DNA of 64,000 nucleotides. It comes from Paenibacillus tianjinensis (GTDB lineage Bacteria; Bacillota; Bacilli; Paenibacillales; Paenibacillaceae). The stretch lies in NCBI RefSeq assembly GCF_017086365.1, contig NZ_CP070969.1:2604001-2668000 (forward strand), in the 5' to 3' direction. This document shows positions 33,747-42,782 of this stretch, piece after piece (position 1 is the stretch's first letter; each line of letters starts with the position of its first letter). The translations under genes were made by a program, and so were the position numbers. The notes under the pieces were generated by a model. The model worked only from the letters and a program-made list of their open reading frames with translations, did no database searches and had not been told where the DNA came from.

Positions 33747-34943
33747 CTATGAAGAGACCTTCGGTTCTTTTCCCTTAGAACGATTACCATAAGTCCGGTA
33801 CAGGGCCAGTCCGAAGACTGTTCCGGCAAATGACATCGCTGACACGTACAGATAAAAGCTTCTTCCTCCGAAGGAACCATACAGCGCCCCTCCCGCATAG
33901 GAAGCCAGAATTCCTGACACTCCGAAGAACAGAAGAGCCAGCACCGTTTGACCTGTTGCCCGCCATTCTTCCGGCACAATGTGGTACAAATACTGGATGG
34001 CCGCCGAGTAGAAGACAGGGAAAGTGAAGAGCTGCATAACCTGAAGGTATGCCAGCAGGTGCGGGTCTGTGATCCAGGCGGAGAGAAAGAAGCGGACAAA
34101 ATAACATGCACCCGCAAAGCTGATAATGATCAGTTCCTTACCTTGACGAAGCCACCAGAAGCTCAGAGCGAAGACCAGAATTTCGCTGATTGCCGCCAGA
34201 AAAAAAGACTGGCCTATTAGTGCTGCACTGCCGCCAAGATCGAGTAGGGTCACCCCTAAAAAGGTATCGTTCATTCTTGCCGGCACAGAGATAATGAACA
34301 CCAGCAGCAGGAACAGCAGGGTCTCCTTATTGCTGAAAAAATGCCTGAGGCTGTTCAGCGTGACCGGTTTTCCCGATACCGGCGCATCTGGCATCTTCCA
34401 GCTGACTAGAAAGGCTAGCAGACAGCAGCCGGCAAACAGCAGGCCTAAACCGCGCGCCCCCAAATAATACATTACATAGCCGGTAAGCAGAGCCATGATG
34501 CCATATCCAAGTGCTCCATAAGTTCGGATAGAGCCATAGCTGATGCCACTAGCCTCAGCAATCCGGAAATTGAGGCTCTCTGTCAACGGATCGATCGGCA
34601 TTAGAAAGAAATAGAGCAGCATCGCGAGCAGAACAAGCTGTATATAGCTGCTGGAGTCATACAGGAAGTAGCCGGTGATAGCTGAACATAGTAATAGCAG
34701 AAGAAGTACTTTGCGGATCGTCTTTGTCCGGTCACTGATCATCCCCCATAAAGGCTGGGCGATAATAGTGATGAACCCGCCTGTCCCGATGACCAGTCCA
34801 ATCTGCGCCGGGGTCAGGCCCTGGTCATCTAAATAGACCGGCAGAAAGGGGATAAACATGGCCAGTAAGGCAAAATACAGAAAGTTAAAGCTTCGGAGCA
34901 GAATGGATGTGTTCATAGATTTAGGAACCCTCGCGTTTTTCAT
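33747..34943 (-). CDS. MFS transporter, MFS_1-like (HcaT/PPP-type)
   Basis: The 398-aa protein has about 12 hydrophobic helices. The beginning NFLYFALLAMFIPFLPVYL and PLWGMISDRTKTIRK (loop 2-3, motif A variant) and SYGSIRTYGALGYG match the HcaT/nucleoside-like branch. It is monocistronic. The substrate is unknown; the family includes aromatic-acid and nucleoside carriers. Confidence 0.8.
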   Translation of the reverse strand: MKNARVPKSMNTSILLRSFNFLYFALLAMFIPFLPVYLDDQGLTPAQIGLVIGTGGFITIIAQPLWGMISDRTKTIRKVLLLLLLCSAITGYFLYDSSSYIQLVLLAMLLYFFLMPIDPLTESLNFRIAEASGISYGSIRTYGALGYGIMALLTGYVMYYLGARGLGLLFAGCCLLAFLVSWKMPDAPVSGKPVTLNSLRHFFSNKETLLFLLLVFIISVPARMNDTFLGVTLLDLGGSAALIGQSFFLAAISEILVFALSFWWLRQGKELIIISFAGACYFVRFFLSAWITDPHLLAYLQVMQLFTFPVFYSAAIQYLYHIVPEEWRATGQTVLALLFFGVSGILASYAGGALYGSFGGRSFYLYVSAMSFAGTVFGLALYRTYGNRSKGKEPKVSS

Positions 34944-35056
34944 AGAATAATTTAATTAGAGGCAAGCCCAGTTATTGTATCATGCCTAAGAACTCCAAAC
35001 AGCTTAGAATATGTTACACTTGGAATAATTCTAGTGAAAATGTAAGGAGAATGACG

Positions 35057-35824
35057 ATGATCAAACTGGTGTCCTGGAATGTAAATGGTCTTCGAGCCTG
35101 TGTGGGCAAGGGTTTTAACGAGTACTTCAAAGAAAGTGCTGCAGATATCTTTTGTGTGCAGGAAACGAAGCTGCAGGAAGGCCAAATTGTCTTGGAGCAG
35201 GGCGAAGAGTATTACCAGTATTGGAATTATGCCCAGAAGAAAGGCTACTCCGGAACAGCCGTGTTTACGAGAATCAAGCCCATCTCTGTAAGATATGGTC
35301 TGGAAGAAGATTCCGAACCTGAGGGCCGGACGATCACTTTGGAATTTGACAGCTTCTATCTCGTAAATGTCTATACTCCGAATGCCAAAAGGGATCTGAC
35401 ACGGCTGGATTACAGAATGGAATGGGAGGACCGTTTCCGTACCTATCTGCTGGAGCTGGATAAACGCAAACCGGTCATCGTTTGCGGCGACCTTAATGTT
35501 GCCCACGCCGATATTGATCTGAAGAATGCCAAGTCTAACCGGGGGAACTCAGGCTTCACCGATGAAGAGCGTGGACGGATGACTATCCTGCTGGAATCGG
35601 GTTTTATCGATACCTTCCGCTATTTTTATCCGGATACAGAAGGAGCTTATACCTGGTGGTCCTATATGCCAAAAATTAGAGAGCGGAATGTCGGCTGGCG
35701 GATCGACTATTTCCTGGCCTCTTCACGGCTTGCGCCACAGCTGATAGATGCAGCCATAGATTGCAATGTACTGGGAAGTGACCATTGTCCGGTAGTGCTC
35801 ACAATGAAGGGTCTGGAAGCTTAA
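35057..35824 (+). CDS. exoA: Exodeoxyribonuclease III / AP endonuclease
   Basis: The 255-aa protein has the exonuclease-endonuclease-phosphatase fold with all expected motifs: LVSWNVNGLRA, FCVQETKLQEGQ (metal Glu), VNVYTPNAKRDL (Tyr), VVCGDLNVAH-like VIVCGDLNVAH (Asp, Asn), IDYFLASS and LGSDHCPV (catalytic His). It repairs abasic sites in DNA. AAGGAG lies 7 bp before ATG 35057. It is divergent from the MFS gene and ends in a hairpin. Confidence 0.93.
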   Translation: MIKLVSWNVNGLRACVGKGFNEYFKESAADIFCVQETKLQEGQIVLEQGEEYYQYWNYAQKKGYSGTAVFTRIKPISVRYGLEEDSEPEGRTITLEFDSFYLVNVYTPNAKRDLTRLDYRMEWEDRFRTYLLELDKRKPVIVCGDLNVAHADIDLKNAKSNRGNSGFTDEERGRMTILLESGFIDTFRYFYPDTEGAYTWWSYMPKIRERNVGWRIDYFLASSRLAPQLIDAAIDCNVLGSDHCPVVLTMKGLEA

Positions 35825-35848
35825 TAGATATCCAGTAAGGTATTATTA

Positions 35849-35895
35849 CAAGAGGCCATGCATCCCTGTTAAGGAATGTCATAGCCTCTTGTTTG
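35849..35895 (+). terminator. Terminator after exoA
   Basis: ACAAGAGGC pairs with GCCTCTTGT around a 26-nt imperfect inner loop, followed by TTGG. The stem is good but the T tract is short. Confidence 0.55.
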
Positions 35896-35920
35896 GTGAG
35901 AAGGTTTAAAAAGCTGCAAT

Positions 35921-37384
35921 TTACTCTATGAGATAGCCTGCTAATGTAACCGGTTCGTTGGGGCCCATTGTCACATTGAAGGAATGGGTGAGTTGGATCG
36001 ATTTCTCTTTCACGGTTATTTCTTCTGTGATGCAAAAAGGCGTTTCCACAAGCTGCATCGTCATTTGAAGTTTGTCCTCTGCCGCCCAGGTGAAACTGGC
36101 CATGATGGCATTGGCCCCCGAAGGGTTTGGAATAATATTTGCGGTGTTTGCTGTCCACTTTTCCCGTCCAAAAACTAGACTCTGCCGACCTGACTTTTCT
36201 TGAATAGTCAGGACTGCTTCATCCCCGCTAAAGGAAACTTCAAGTGTGTCGATGTCCAGCTCATTAGCTTCCAGTTTATAGACTTGAGCGCTCATGGAGC
36301 TTTCCAGGCTTGAAGACTGGATACATCGAGGCGGTTCAATCTGCAGTGTACTGAGCTGAGCAGCCAAGTCTGCGACTGCAGAAGGCTCCTCTTGAAGTAA
36401 GGGGGCAGATTTCATAGCCGGAAGCAGAAGCTCCCAGACAGCATCCATCACCTGCTGCGTATCATTCGTACCGCTCGTAATCACTACAACTGCATCCTGT
36501 TCCGGCATAACGATACAGAGCTGGCAAAAGGCGCCGTCTGCACGGAAGGCACCATGCCGGCAATTCCAGAACTGATACCCGTATCCTTGTGACCATTCTC
36601 CGCTGTCCGGGCTCCCATCACCATTCGCAATTTGCTTGGAGCTTGCAGCAGCGACCCATTCCCTGGAGAGAATCTGCCGATTATTCCACTGTCCCTGCTG
36701 TAAGTACAGCTGCCCGAATTTAGCGATATCTTCTGTAGTGAGATTTAACCCGTACCCTCCGATATTGATCCCGCGCGGACAGCTTTCCCAGGTAGGATCC
36801 TTAATGCCCAGCGGAGTGAACAGCCTTGGACCGAGATACTCCAAGAGTGTCTGGTTGGTTACCTTTTGCAGAATGGCAGAGAGCATATAGGTAGCTCCGG
36901 TATTATAGAGGAAATATGTACCGGGTACCTCCTCAACCGGAAGCTGAAGAAAGGCTCTGACCCAATTGCCTTCATGGGACTGCAGCATGTCGGTCATTGT
37001 ATCCATGGTGTGGCCGGTACCCATCATCAGCAAATGGCTGATGTTCATCTGTGACAGGTTATCACCAGGCTCTGCGGGGGATTCGTCAGGAAAAAAGGAA
37101 ACCACCTTATCTTCCAGAGATAAGAGCTGTTCTGAAACTGCCAGTCCGATGGCCGTAGCGGTGAAGCTTTTGCTGAGTGAAAACAGCATGTGAGGAAGTT
37201 CAGGTCTGTACGGAGACCACCAGCCTTCTGCAACAACATGGCCATGCCTTAGTAACATCAGGCTATGCAGCTCGATGTTCAGGTTCTTAATCCGGTCCAG
37301 AAATGCAGATACAGCGGTTGAGCGGATACCTTGTTCCTCGGGAAGACTTCTTGGCAATGGAGATAAAGTTCCGGTAATGTTCAT
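35921..37384 (-). CDS. Serine hydrolase, beta-lactamase class C / PBP family
   Basis: The 487-aa protein has SLSK (in HMLFSLSKSFTATAIG) as the SxxK catalytic motif and YNT (FLYNTGATYML) in the place of YxN. After the hydrolase domain (about residues 20-350) comes a beta-rich C-terminal domain. There is no signal peptide, so it is probably cytoplasmic, an esterase or peptidase rather than a lactam-resistance enzyme. The start at 37384 follows AGGAG. It is the last gene of an operon with an amidase and a VanZ/RDD membrane protein. Confidence 0.8.
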   Translation of the reverse strand: MNITGTLSPLPRSLPEEQGIRSTAVSAFLDRIKNLNIELHSLMLLRHGHVVAEGWWSPYRPELPHMLFSLSKSFTATAIGLAVSEQLLSLEDKVVSFFPDESPAEPGDNLSQMNISHLLMMGTGHTMDTMTDMLQSHEGNWVRAFLQLPVEEVPGTYFLYNTGATYMLSAILQKVTNQTLLEYLGPRLFTPLGIKDPTWESCPRGINIGGYGLNLTTEDIAKFGQLYLQQGQWNNRQILSREWVAAASSKQIANGDGSPDSGEWSQGYGYQFWNCRHGAFRADGAFCQLCIVMPEQDAVVVITSGTNDTQQVMDAVWELLLPAMKSAPLLQEEPSAVADLAAQLSTLQIEPPRCIQSSSLESSMSAQVYKLEANELDIDTLEVSFSGDEAVLTIQEKSGRQSLVFGREKWTANTANIIPNPSGANAIMASFTWAAEDKLQMTMQLVETPFCITEEITVKEKSIQLTHSFNVTMGPNEPVTLAGYLIE

Positions 37385-37424
37385 GTTCACAGCTCCTCGT
37401 GGGATGAATGAATAAAGTGCTTGT

Positions 37425-38945
37425 TTATTTAGACAGGCGGGGCGGGAAGCGCCGCTTTGACGCCTGTTCAAATCCATATGCGATCGAGATCAACGTCGGC
37501 TCACAAAAGGCCGTGCCGGAGAAGGTGACGCCATGGGGGCCTTTGGTAAGATATCCTCCTGGTGTAACGATTCCATTGGCTGCAAAGCCAGCAGGAACTG
37601 TGATGAGCGGATAGCCTGCTCTGGCAGCCAGATCTGTTCCGTGAAATCCGGGGAACATCAGGGCATCCAGCCGGTATTCCTTTATGGCGTAATCTATTCC
37701 ATGATCACGTGCCTGACCGCGGGATAGGCGAAGCTGTTCAAGGTACATTTCTTCCGTTATACCTTCTCCGGACTGTTCCAGCCATTCTAGCGTGCCTTGC
37801 CCGTATTTCAGAGCTTTTTCACTATGGAGTTTATTATAGGCGATAAGCTCGCTTAAACTATGTACGGGTATGGACTCGGCAAGTCCGGCCAGATATTGAT
37901 TCAGGCCTCTTTTAAACTCATATTGCAGCATGACCGGGCTCCATTCACTGTTAAGACAGGGAAGCTCAATGGGATCAACAATCACAGCGCCTTGTTGTTC
38001 AAGAAGCTTAATCGCTTCTGCCATAATAGCCAAAACCTCTTCATCGAGCTCCTGATAGATAGCCCTAGGGATACCGATCCGTACCCCTTGTATATACGCT
38101 GCATCCAAAAAAACCGTGTAATCTGCTATTCTTCCCTCCCGGGCTGTTCCGGACACTTGAGTGTCTACTTCATCCAGTCCGGTCATCGCTCCCAGCAGGA
38201 CCGCTGCATCAGAGACTGTCCTGGCCAGTGGTCCTGCGGTATCCTGGCTGCCGATGCCGGGAATGATTCCAGCCATGCTGACAAGTCCCGCGGTTGGTTT
38301 AATCCCTACGATACAGTTCTGGCTGGCCGGACCGATAATCGAGCCGGAAGTTTCCGTCCCTACAGCCGCGGCAATGAGATTAGCAGCAACGGAAGCCGCA
38401 CTTCCGGAGCTTGAACCCCCTACAAACAGCTCACCTGGTCCGTATGGGTTGAGGACGAGCCCGCCGCGTGAACTGTACCCGGCCCACATCCCGGGAGCCA
38501 TAAAATTAGCCCATTCTGTCATATTGGCTTTCCCGAGAATAATGGCACCTGCTGCGCGCAGCCGGCTGATGACCGCAGCGTCCTTAGCTGCCGTTGACTC
38601 TGCCAACGCTATAGACCCTGCACTAGTGTACAGTTTATCTGCTGTGTCTATATTGTCCTTGATTAGCAGCGGAATGCCGTGCAGGCTGCTGCGGACTCCC
38701 GATAGTACCCGCTCTTTATCAAGCTGGCGGGCAATATCCAGTGCATCGGGATTGAGCTCCAGCACGGAGTTAATGACAGAATCATACCTGTTGATCCTGT
38801 CCAGATAAAGACTCACCAGTTGTTCAGCAGTTAACGAGCCTTTGTTCATTTCATCCTGCATGGCAGCGATATCTGCTTCAATAATCCATTCCTGCCAATC
38901 CAGGCTGCCGTCCTTAGTGTTTAAGTTAGTCTTAAATTGGTTCAC
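37425..38945 (-). CDS. Amidase signature-family enzyme
   Basis: The 506-aa protein has the Ser-cisSer-Lys triad: Lys in PLLIKDNID, first Ser in VGGSSSGSAA and second Ser in GTETSGSIIGPA. It is related to GatA but lacks linked gatB and gatC, so it is a stand-alone amidase, perhaps peptide amidase-like. Its start overlaps the end of the VanZ/RDD gene by 4 bp, and the serine hydrolase follows after 40 bp. The native amide substrate is unknown. Confidence 0.85.
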   Translation of the reverse strand: MNQFKTNLNTKDGSLDWQEWIIEADIAAMQDEMNKGSLTAEQLVSLYLDRINRYDSVINSVLELNPDALDIARQLDKERVLSGVRSSLHGIPLLIKDNIDTADKLYTSAGSIALAESTAAKDAAVISRLRAAGAIILGKANMTEWANFMAPGMWAGYSSRGGLVLNPYGPGELFVGGSSSGSAASVAANLIAAAVGTETSGSIIGPASQNCIVGIKPTAGLVSMAGIIPGIGSQDTAGPLARTVSDAAVLLGAMTGLDEVDTQVSGTAREGRIADYTVFLDAAYIQGVRIGIPRAIYQELDEEVLAIMAEAIKLLEQQGAVIVDPIELPCLNSEWSPVMLQYEFKRGLNQYLAGLAESIPVHSLSELIAYNKLHSEKALKYGQGTLEWLEQSGEGITEEMYLEQLRLSRGQARDHGIDYAIKEYRLDALMFPGFHGTDLAARAGYPLITVPAGFAANGIVTPGGYLTKGPHGVTFSGTAFCEPTLISIAYGFEQASKRRFPPRLSK

Positions 38946-40096
38946 CTGATCGATTCTCCTTTTCCTGTAAGGGATAACGACAACTCTACTGTGTCTGCCT
39001 GCTGCTGTTTCTCAGGCCAGGTAATGATATTCCGGGTCCGGCTTAATCGTTCGTAGAACAGCGGCTCCTTCTTAAACATACTGATAATTAGATGAATGAG
39101 GAACAGCAGATCTGCCAGCAGCACTATCCCACGGGTCGGACCGGATATATCCGGACTAAGGGTGTTTACCCATGCCGAATTAAACAGCAGAATATTCATG
39201 CCGAGCGTAACTCCGTAGAGCAGACCGTATCTTAGGAAAATCATCCATGGCCGGAGGCTGCTGCTGCAGCCCTCTACCCGGATACGTACAATCCATTTCC
39301 CAAAGGTCTGTCCCCGAGTCCAGCAAGGAATCAGCAGGAAGTATACCCCAATTACGATCCATAAAGGGTAGGGAACCGGGAACAGGCTTAGTATACCGGC
39401 AGCGGTCAGCCATACACAGGTGTCCAGCATAAAAGCGATGCCCCTGCGGGTATAGGTGACACGTTTTGTACTAAGATTCGTCCTGCTGTCCAGTTGTTCG
39501 ATCCGGGGCAGCAGTCCCGAAATCCGGAGTGCAATTCTGAATCCGGCAATTCCGCCAAGTGTATTGGTAATCAGGTCATTGACATCAAAAATCCGGTACG
39601 GATTATCAAAGAAACCGTATACGCCGGTGATTTGCGTTATTTCAAACGATAATGAAAGCATAAAGGAGAGCAGAATACACACTACCCAGCGGGTGCGGAA
39701 ATAGTAGCCCAGGAATATGCCGAAAGGAACGGTCAAAAGGACATTGAATAAGGCTTGAAAAAAGGCGGGGTTGCGCAAAACCGTCAAATAGGTGGACGGC
39801 TGGTCAACCGATAAACTGCTGCTCTGCAGAATTTCTCCGATAAATTGCAGCGGCACAACCTGAATACTGCTTCCTGATAAAGGCAAATTGTGCCTGGACG
39901 AAGGAAAGGGCAGCATAATCAGATAAAAGGCATTCAGCAAATAGAGCAGCAGCAGATAAAGCGCTAACGCCCGAAGCTTGTGGATATAGCCGTGCCGCCG
40001 GTATTGGACGATCAGGAAGGGCAATGTAAAGAGCATTGCCGCGACCGGAAAAGACATAAAGGCATAGGAGATCGGAAACAGATACGAAGTAAACAT
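38942..40096 (-). CDS. VanZ-like plus RDD-domain membrane protein
   Basis: The 384-aa protein has an N-terminal VanZ-like region of four to five helices (about residues 1-190; LLTVPFGIFLGYYFRTR, FDVNDLITNTLGGIAGF) fused to an RDD domain (from about residue 210; RRGIAFMLDTCVWLTAAG, the Arg and Asp of the RDD name). VanZ confers low-level teicoplanin resistance in enterococci by an unknown mechanism; RDD proteins are possible transporters. It opens the amidase/serine-hydrolase operon, hinting at cell-envelope work. Confidence 0.82.
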   Translation of the reverse strand: MFTSYLFPISYAFMSFPVAAMLFTLPFLIVQYRRHGYIHKLRALALYLLLLYLLNAFYLIMLPFPSSRHNLPLSGSSIQVVPLQFIGEILQSSSLSVDQPSTYLTVLRNPAFFQALFNVLLTVPFGIFLGYYFRTRWVVCILLSFMLSLSFEITQITGVYGFFDNPYRIFDVNDLITNTLGGIAGFRIALRISGLLPRIEQLDSRTNLSTKRVTYTRRGIAFMLDTCVWLTAAGILSLFPVPYPLWIVIGVYFLLIPCWTRGQTFGKWIVRIRVEGCSSSLRPWMIFLRYGLLYGVTLGMNILLFNSAWVNTLSPDISGPTRGIVLLADLLFLIHLIISMFKKEPLFYERLSRTRNIITWPEKQQQADTVELSLSLTGKGESIR

Positions 40097-40323
40097 GGCC
40101 CACCTGCTGTCAACAAATTTGGCGGAGTATCCATCATTTTACCGGCAGCTTAGCTTAGGTAATCTGAATAAATGCTCTGCAGTCCGCTAGACGCTGATTA
40201 CATCCGGATTCACTGCAGGTAACCACTATTATTATAGGATTATCTGGAAACCGGCTCTATGTATTTAATCAATATATTTAATCTCTCCGGCATACATATG
40301 TCAGGAGAGGAGCGTGAGCAAGA

Positions 40324-40671
40324 ATGGAAAAGAAAGTGCAGCAATACTATAAACTGAAGTCCAAACAGAAGGATATCGAGAAGGAGCTGGCTGAACTTAG
40401 ACAGGAGATTCTGGCCTATTGTGCGGATCAGGGGGAGACGGAGAAGATAATCGGCAGCTATAGAGTGAAGCTCGTCACGCAGAACCGCAAAGAATATGAT
40501 GATGAAAAGCTCTACAACCGGCTTGCTGACCCGCAGGTGTGGCGGCTGCTCTCCAAGGCGGACCCGTCGAAGGTTGCAAGTCTGGTGAAGCTTAATGTGA
40601 TTGCTGAAGAGAAGCTGGCGGATACGTTCACGGTGAAGGAAGTTACTTTATTGCAGGTGGATAAACAGTAG
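40324..40671 (+). CDS. Uncharacterised coiled-coil protein (115 aa)
   Basis: ATG preceded by AGGAGAGGAGCG. Residues 1-35 form a charged coiled coil (KVQQYYKLKSKQKDIEKEL, LAELRQEILAY); the remainder (VKLVTQNRKEYDDEKLYNRL) is a mixed alpha/beta segment. It resembles small phage or Bacillales proteins of unknown function. It is monocistronic, with neither operon partners nor a signal peptide. Confidence 0.6.
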   Translation: MEKKVQQYYKLKSKQKDIEKELAELRQEILAYCADQGETEKIIGSYRVKLVTQNRKEYDDEKLYNRLADPQVWRLLSKADPSKVASLVKLNVIAEEKLADTFTVKEVTLLQVDKQ

Positions 40672-40852
40672 GGCAGAAATAGATTTTTAAGAGGCGGTTC
40701 TTAAGCAGAACTGCCTATTTCTTTTGTCTCATAAATTTCCGGTCAAAGTACAATTAATCGCCATAGCTCTCATTTTGCGTTAAAATAGCTACTGGAGCTT
40801 TTTTTGAGGATAGCAAGATACCAATAGATCAGTCAGAGATGGAGGAAATGAA

Positions 40853-42088
40853 ATGATCAAGGATTTTGAGTTGATGCTCGAGAAGTATGCGGATCTGGTA
40901 GTAAAGGTTGGAGTGAATGTGCAACCAGGGCAAGTGCTGATGATTCATTCGCCTTTGGAAACGGCCGAGCTTACGCGCCTGATCGTAGGAAAAGCCTATG
41001 AAGCCGGTGCAAAATATGTAATGGTGGACTGGGATGACGAGGCGGTTACGCGTATCCGTTACGAGAAGGCGCCAGAGGATTCTTTCGGTTATTACCCGCA
41101 GTGGCATGCCGACATGCTCGAAGGGTTCGCCGAAGAGGGCGGAGCCATTTTACATATTAAAGTACCTGATCCTGAGCTATTCCGCGGGATTGATTCCGCT
41201 AAGGTCTCCACAGCCGTCAAAGCAGCAGCCATAGCCCGCAAGAAATACCAGAATTATACGCGCAGCAATAAAATTAGCTGGTCGCTGATTAAAGCGCCGA
41301 CACGTGCCTGGGCGGATAAAGTATTTGCGGATCTTCCTCAGGAAGATCGTATTGATGCGATGTGGGAAGCTGTTTTCCAGATGAACCGTGTAGGAGCTGA
41401 GGACCCGGTAGCTGCGTGGCGTGAGCATATTGCCCAGCTGAAGCAGAGCCAGGACCGGATGAATGCCAAGCGGTACAAAGGTCTGCATTACCGTGCACCA
41501 GGCACGGACCTGCATGTGGAACTGCCAGAGGGCCATCTTTGGCGCGGCGGCGGCGGCGAGAATGGCAGTGGTGTGTATTTTGTAGCGAACATGCCTACAG
41601 AGGAAATTTATACTATGCCGCTGCGGACTGGGGTTAACGGCACTGTAACTAGCACACTTCCGCTGAATCTGAATGGCCGCCTTGTAGACGGGATTACGTT
41701 TACCTTTACTGATGGCAAGGTTACTGCCTATGATGCTGTTTCCGGACGTGAGCATCTGACCTCTCTGCTGGAGACCGATGAAGGAGCGTCTTATCTGGGT
41801 GAAGTGGCTTTAGTACAGCATGATTCACCCATTTCAAGACTGAACAGAGTGTTCTATAACACCGGTATTGATGAAAATGCCTCCTGCCATTTTGCGCTTG
41901 GCAGCGCGTATCCGGTAAATATTGAGGGCGGTGTAGGTTTAAGCAATGAAGAACTGCTGGAACGCGGCGCGAACGTCAGCCTGACCCATGTTGATTTCAT
42001 GATCGGCTCAGCTGAGCTGGATATCGACGGTGAGCTGGCTGATGGAACCATCGAGCCTGTGTTCCGCAAAGGGAACTGGGTGCTGTAA
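40853..42088 (+). CDS. M29-family aminopeptidase (AmpS/AmpT)
   Basis: The 411-aa thermophilic-type metallo-aminopeptidase has VYFVANMPTEEIYTMP (metal Glu residues), VSGREHLTSLLETDEGA, SCHFALGSAYP (metal His) and LTHVDFMIGSAELDIDG (metal His and Asp). These are the cobalt/zinc ligand regions of the family. It removes N-terminal residues from short peptides in the cytoplasm. It is monocistronic with a strong terminator at 42121-42153. Confidence 0.9.
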   Translation: MIKDFELMLEKYADLVVKVGVNVQPGQVLMIHSPLETAELTRLIVGKAYEAGAKYVMVDWDDEAVTRIRYEKAPEDSFGYYPQWHADMLEGFAEEGGAILHIKVPDPELFRGIDSAKVSTAVKAAAIARKKYQNYTRSNKISWSLIKAPTRAWADKVFADLPQEDRIDAMWEAVFQMNRVGAEDPVAAWREHIAQLKQSQDRMNAKRYKGLHYRAPGTDLHVELPEGHLWRGGGGENGSGVYFVANMPTEEIYTMPLRTGVNGTVTSTLPLNLNGRLVDGITFTFTDGKVTAYDAVSGREHLTSLLETDEGASYLGEVALVQHDSPISRLNRVFYNTGIDENASCHFALGSAYPVNIEGGVGLSNEELLERGANVSLTHVDFMIGSAELDIDGELADGTIEPVFRKGNWVL

Positions 42089-42120
42089 CGATTATCTGAC
42101 TAGTTAACTATTCATATGAT

Positions 42121-42153
42121 AGAGCCGTTCCCGATGGGAAGGGCTCTTTTTTT
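42121..42153 (+). terminator. Terminator of aminopeptidase gene
   Basis: AGAGCC..TTCCC pairs with GGGAA..GGCTCT (one internal mismatch) followed by seven T residues. Confidence 0.88.
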
Positions 42154-42187
42154 GCCAGGGGATTAATTAGTGAATTTACATAAAGGG

Positions 42188-42215
42188 AAAACCGTTTGTG
42201 GACACGCTCCGTCTT
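42188..42215 (+). promoter_or_regulatory. Candidate ECF-sigma autoregulatory promoter
   Basis: AAAACC (42188-42193) and CGTCTT (42210-42215) are 16 bp apart, matching the AAC and CGTC pattern of ECF promoters of the SigW/SigV class. They lie 34 bp upstream of an ECF sigma gene, which fits autoregulation. Confidence 0.45.
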
Positions 42216-42248
42216 ATACTTTGTAAGGATTGAGAGAGGAGGGGCAAG

Positions 42249-42782
42249 ATGACGATGTCGGGCGTGGAGATGAAAAGATTAACAGAGTCTTCATCCAATG
42301 CTGAGATGCAGTTGTATGAATCCGTAATGGAGCATAGTGATCAGCTCTATCAGATTGCCTACAGCTATTTGGGCAACCGGGCCGATGCGCTGGAAGCATT
42401 GCAGGAGACAACCTGCCGGGCATGGATCAAGCGGAAGACACTCAAGGAACCCAGGGCCTTTAAAGCCTGGATCATCCGGATTCTGATCTATGTCTGTATC
42501 GATGAGCAGCGGAGAAGGAAACGAAGTGTGCCTACACCTGACGAGTATATGCATGAATCCATTACTGAGACTGATACCGGCCGGATAGAAATGCTCTGGG
42601 CTCTCGAACAGGTTAAGCCGAAATACCGCCATGTACTGCTGCTCAAATATTATAATGATATGACGCTGGGGGACATTGCTGAATTGTTGAATAAGCCTGA
42701 GGGGACCATCAAAACCTGGCAGCACAAAGGATTGAAGCAATTAAGAGGCATTATGAAGGATCGGGGGGATTGGAATGATTAA
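42249..42782 (+). CDS. ECF-type RNA polymerase sigma factor
   Basis: The 177-aa protein has sigma region 2 (LYQIAYSYLGNRADALEALQ, then AFKAWIIRILIYVCID) and region 4 (PKYRHVLLLKYYNDMTLGDIAELLNKPEGTIKTW), separated by a short linker. It is followed by and overlaps (8 bp) a DUF4179 anti-sigma gene. It probably responds to envelope stress. AGGAGG-like GAGGAGGGG precedes the ATG. Confidence 0.88.
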   Translation: MTMSGVEMKRLTESSSNAEMQLYESVMEHSDQLYQIAYSYLGNRADALEALQETTCRAWIKRKTLKEPRAFKAWIIRILIYVCIDEQRRRKRSVPTPDEYMHESITETDTGRIEMLWALEQVKPKYRHVLLLKYYNDMTLGDIAELLNKPEGTIKTWQHKGLKQLRGIMKDRGDWND

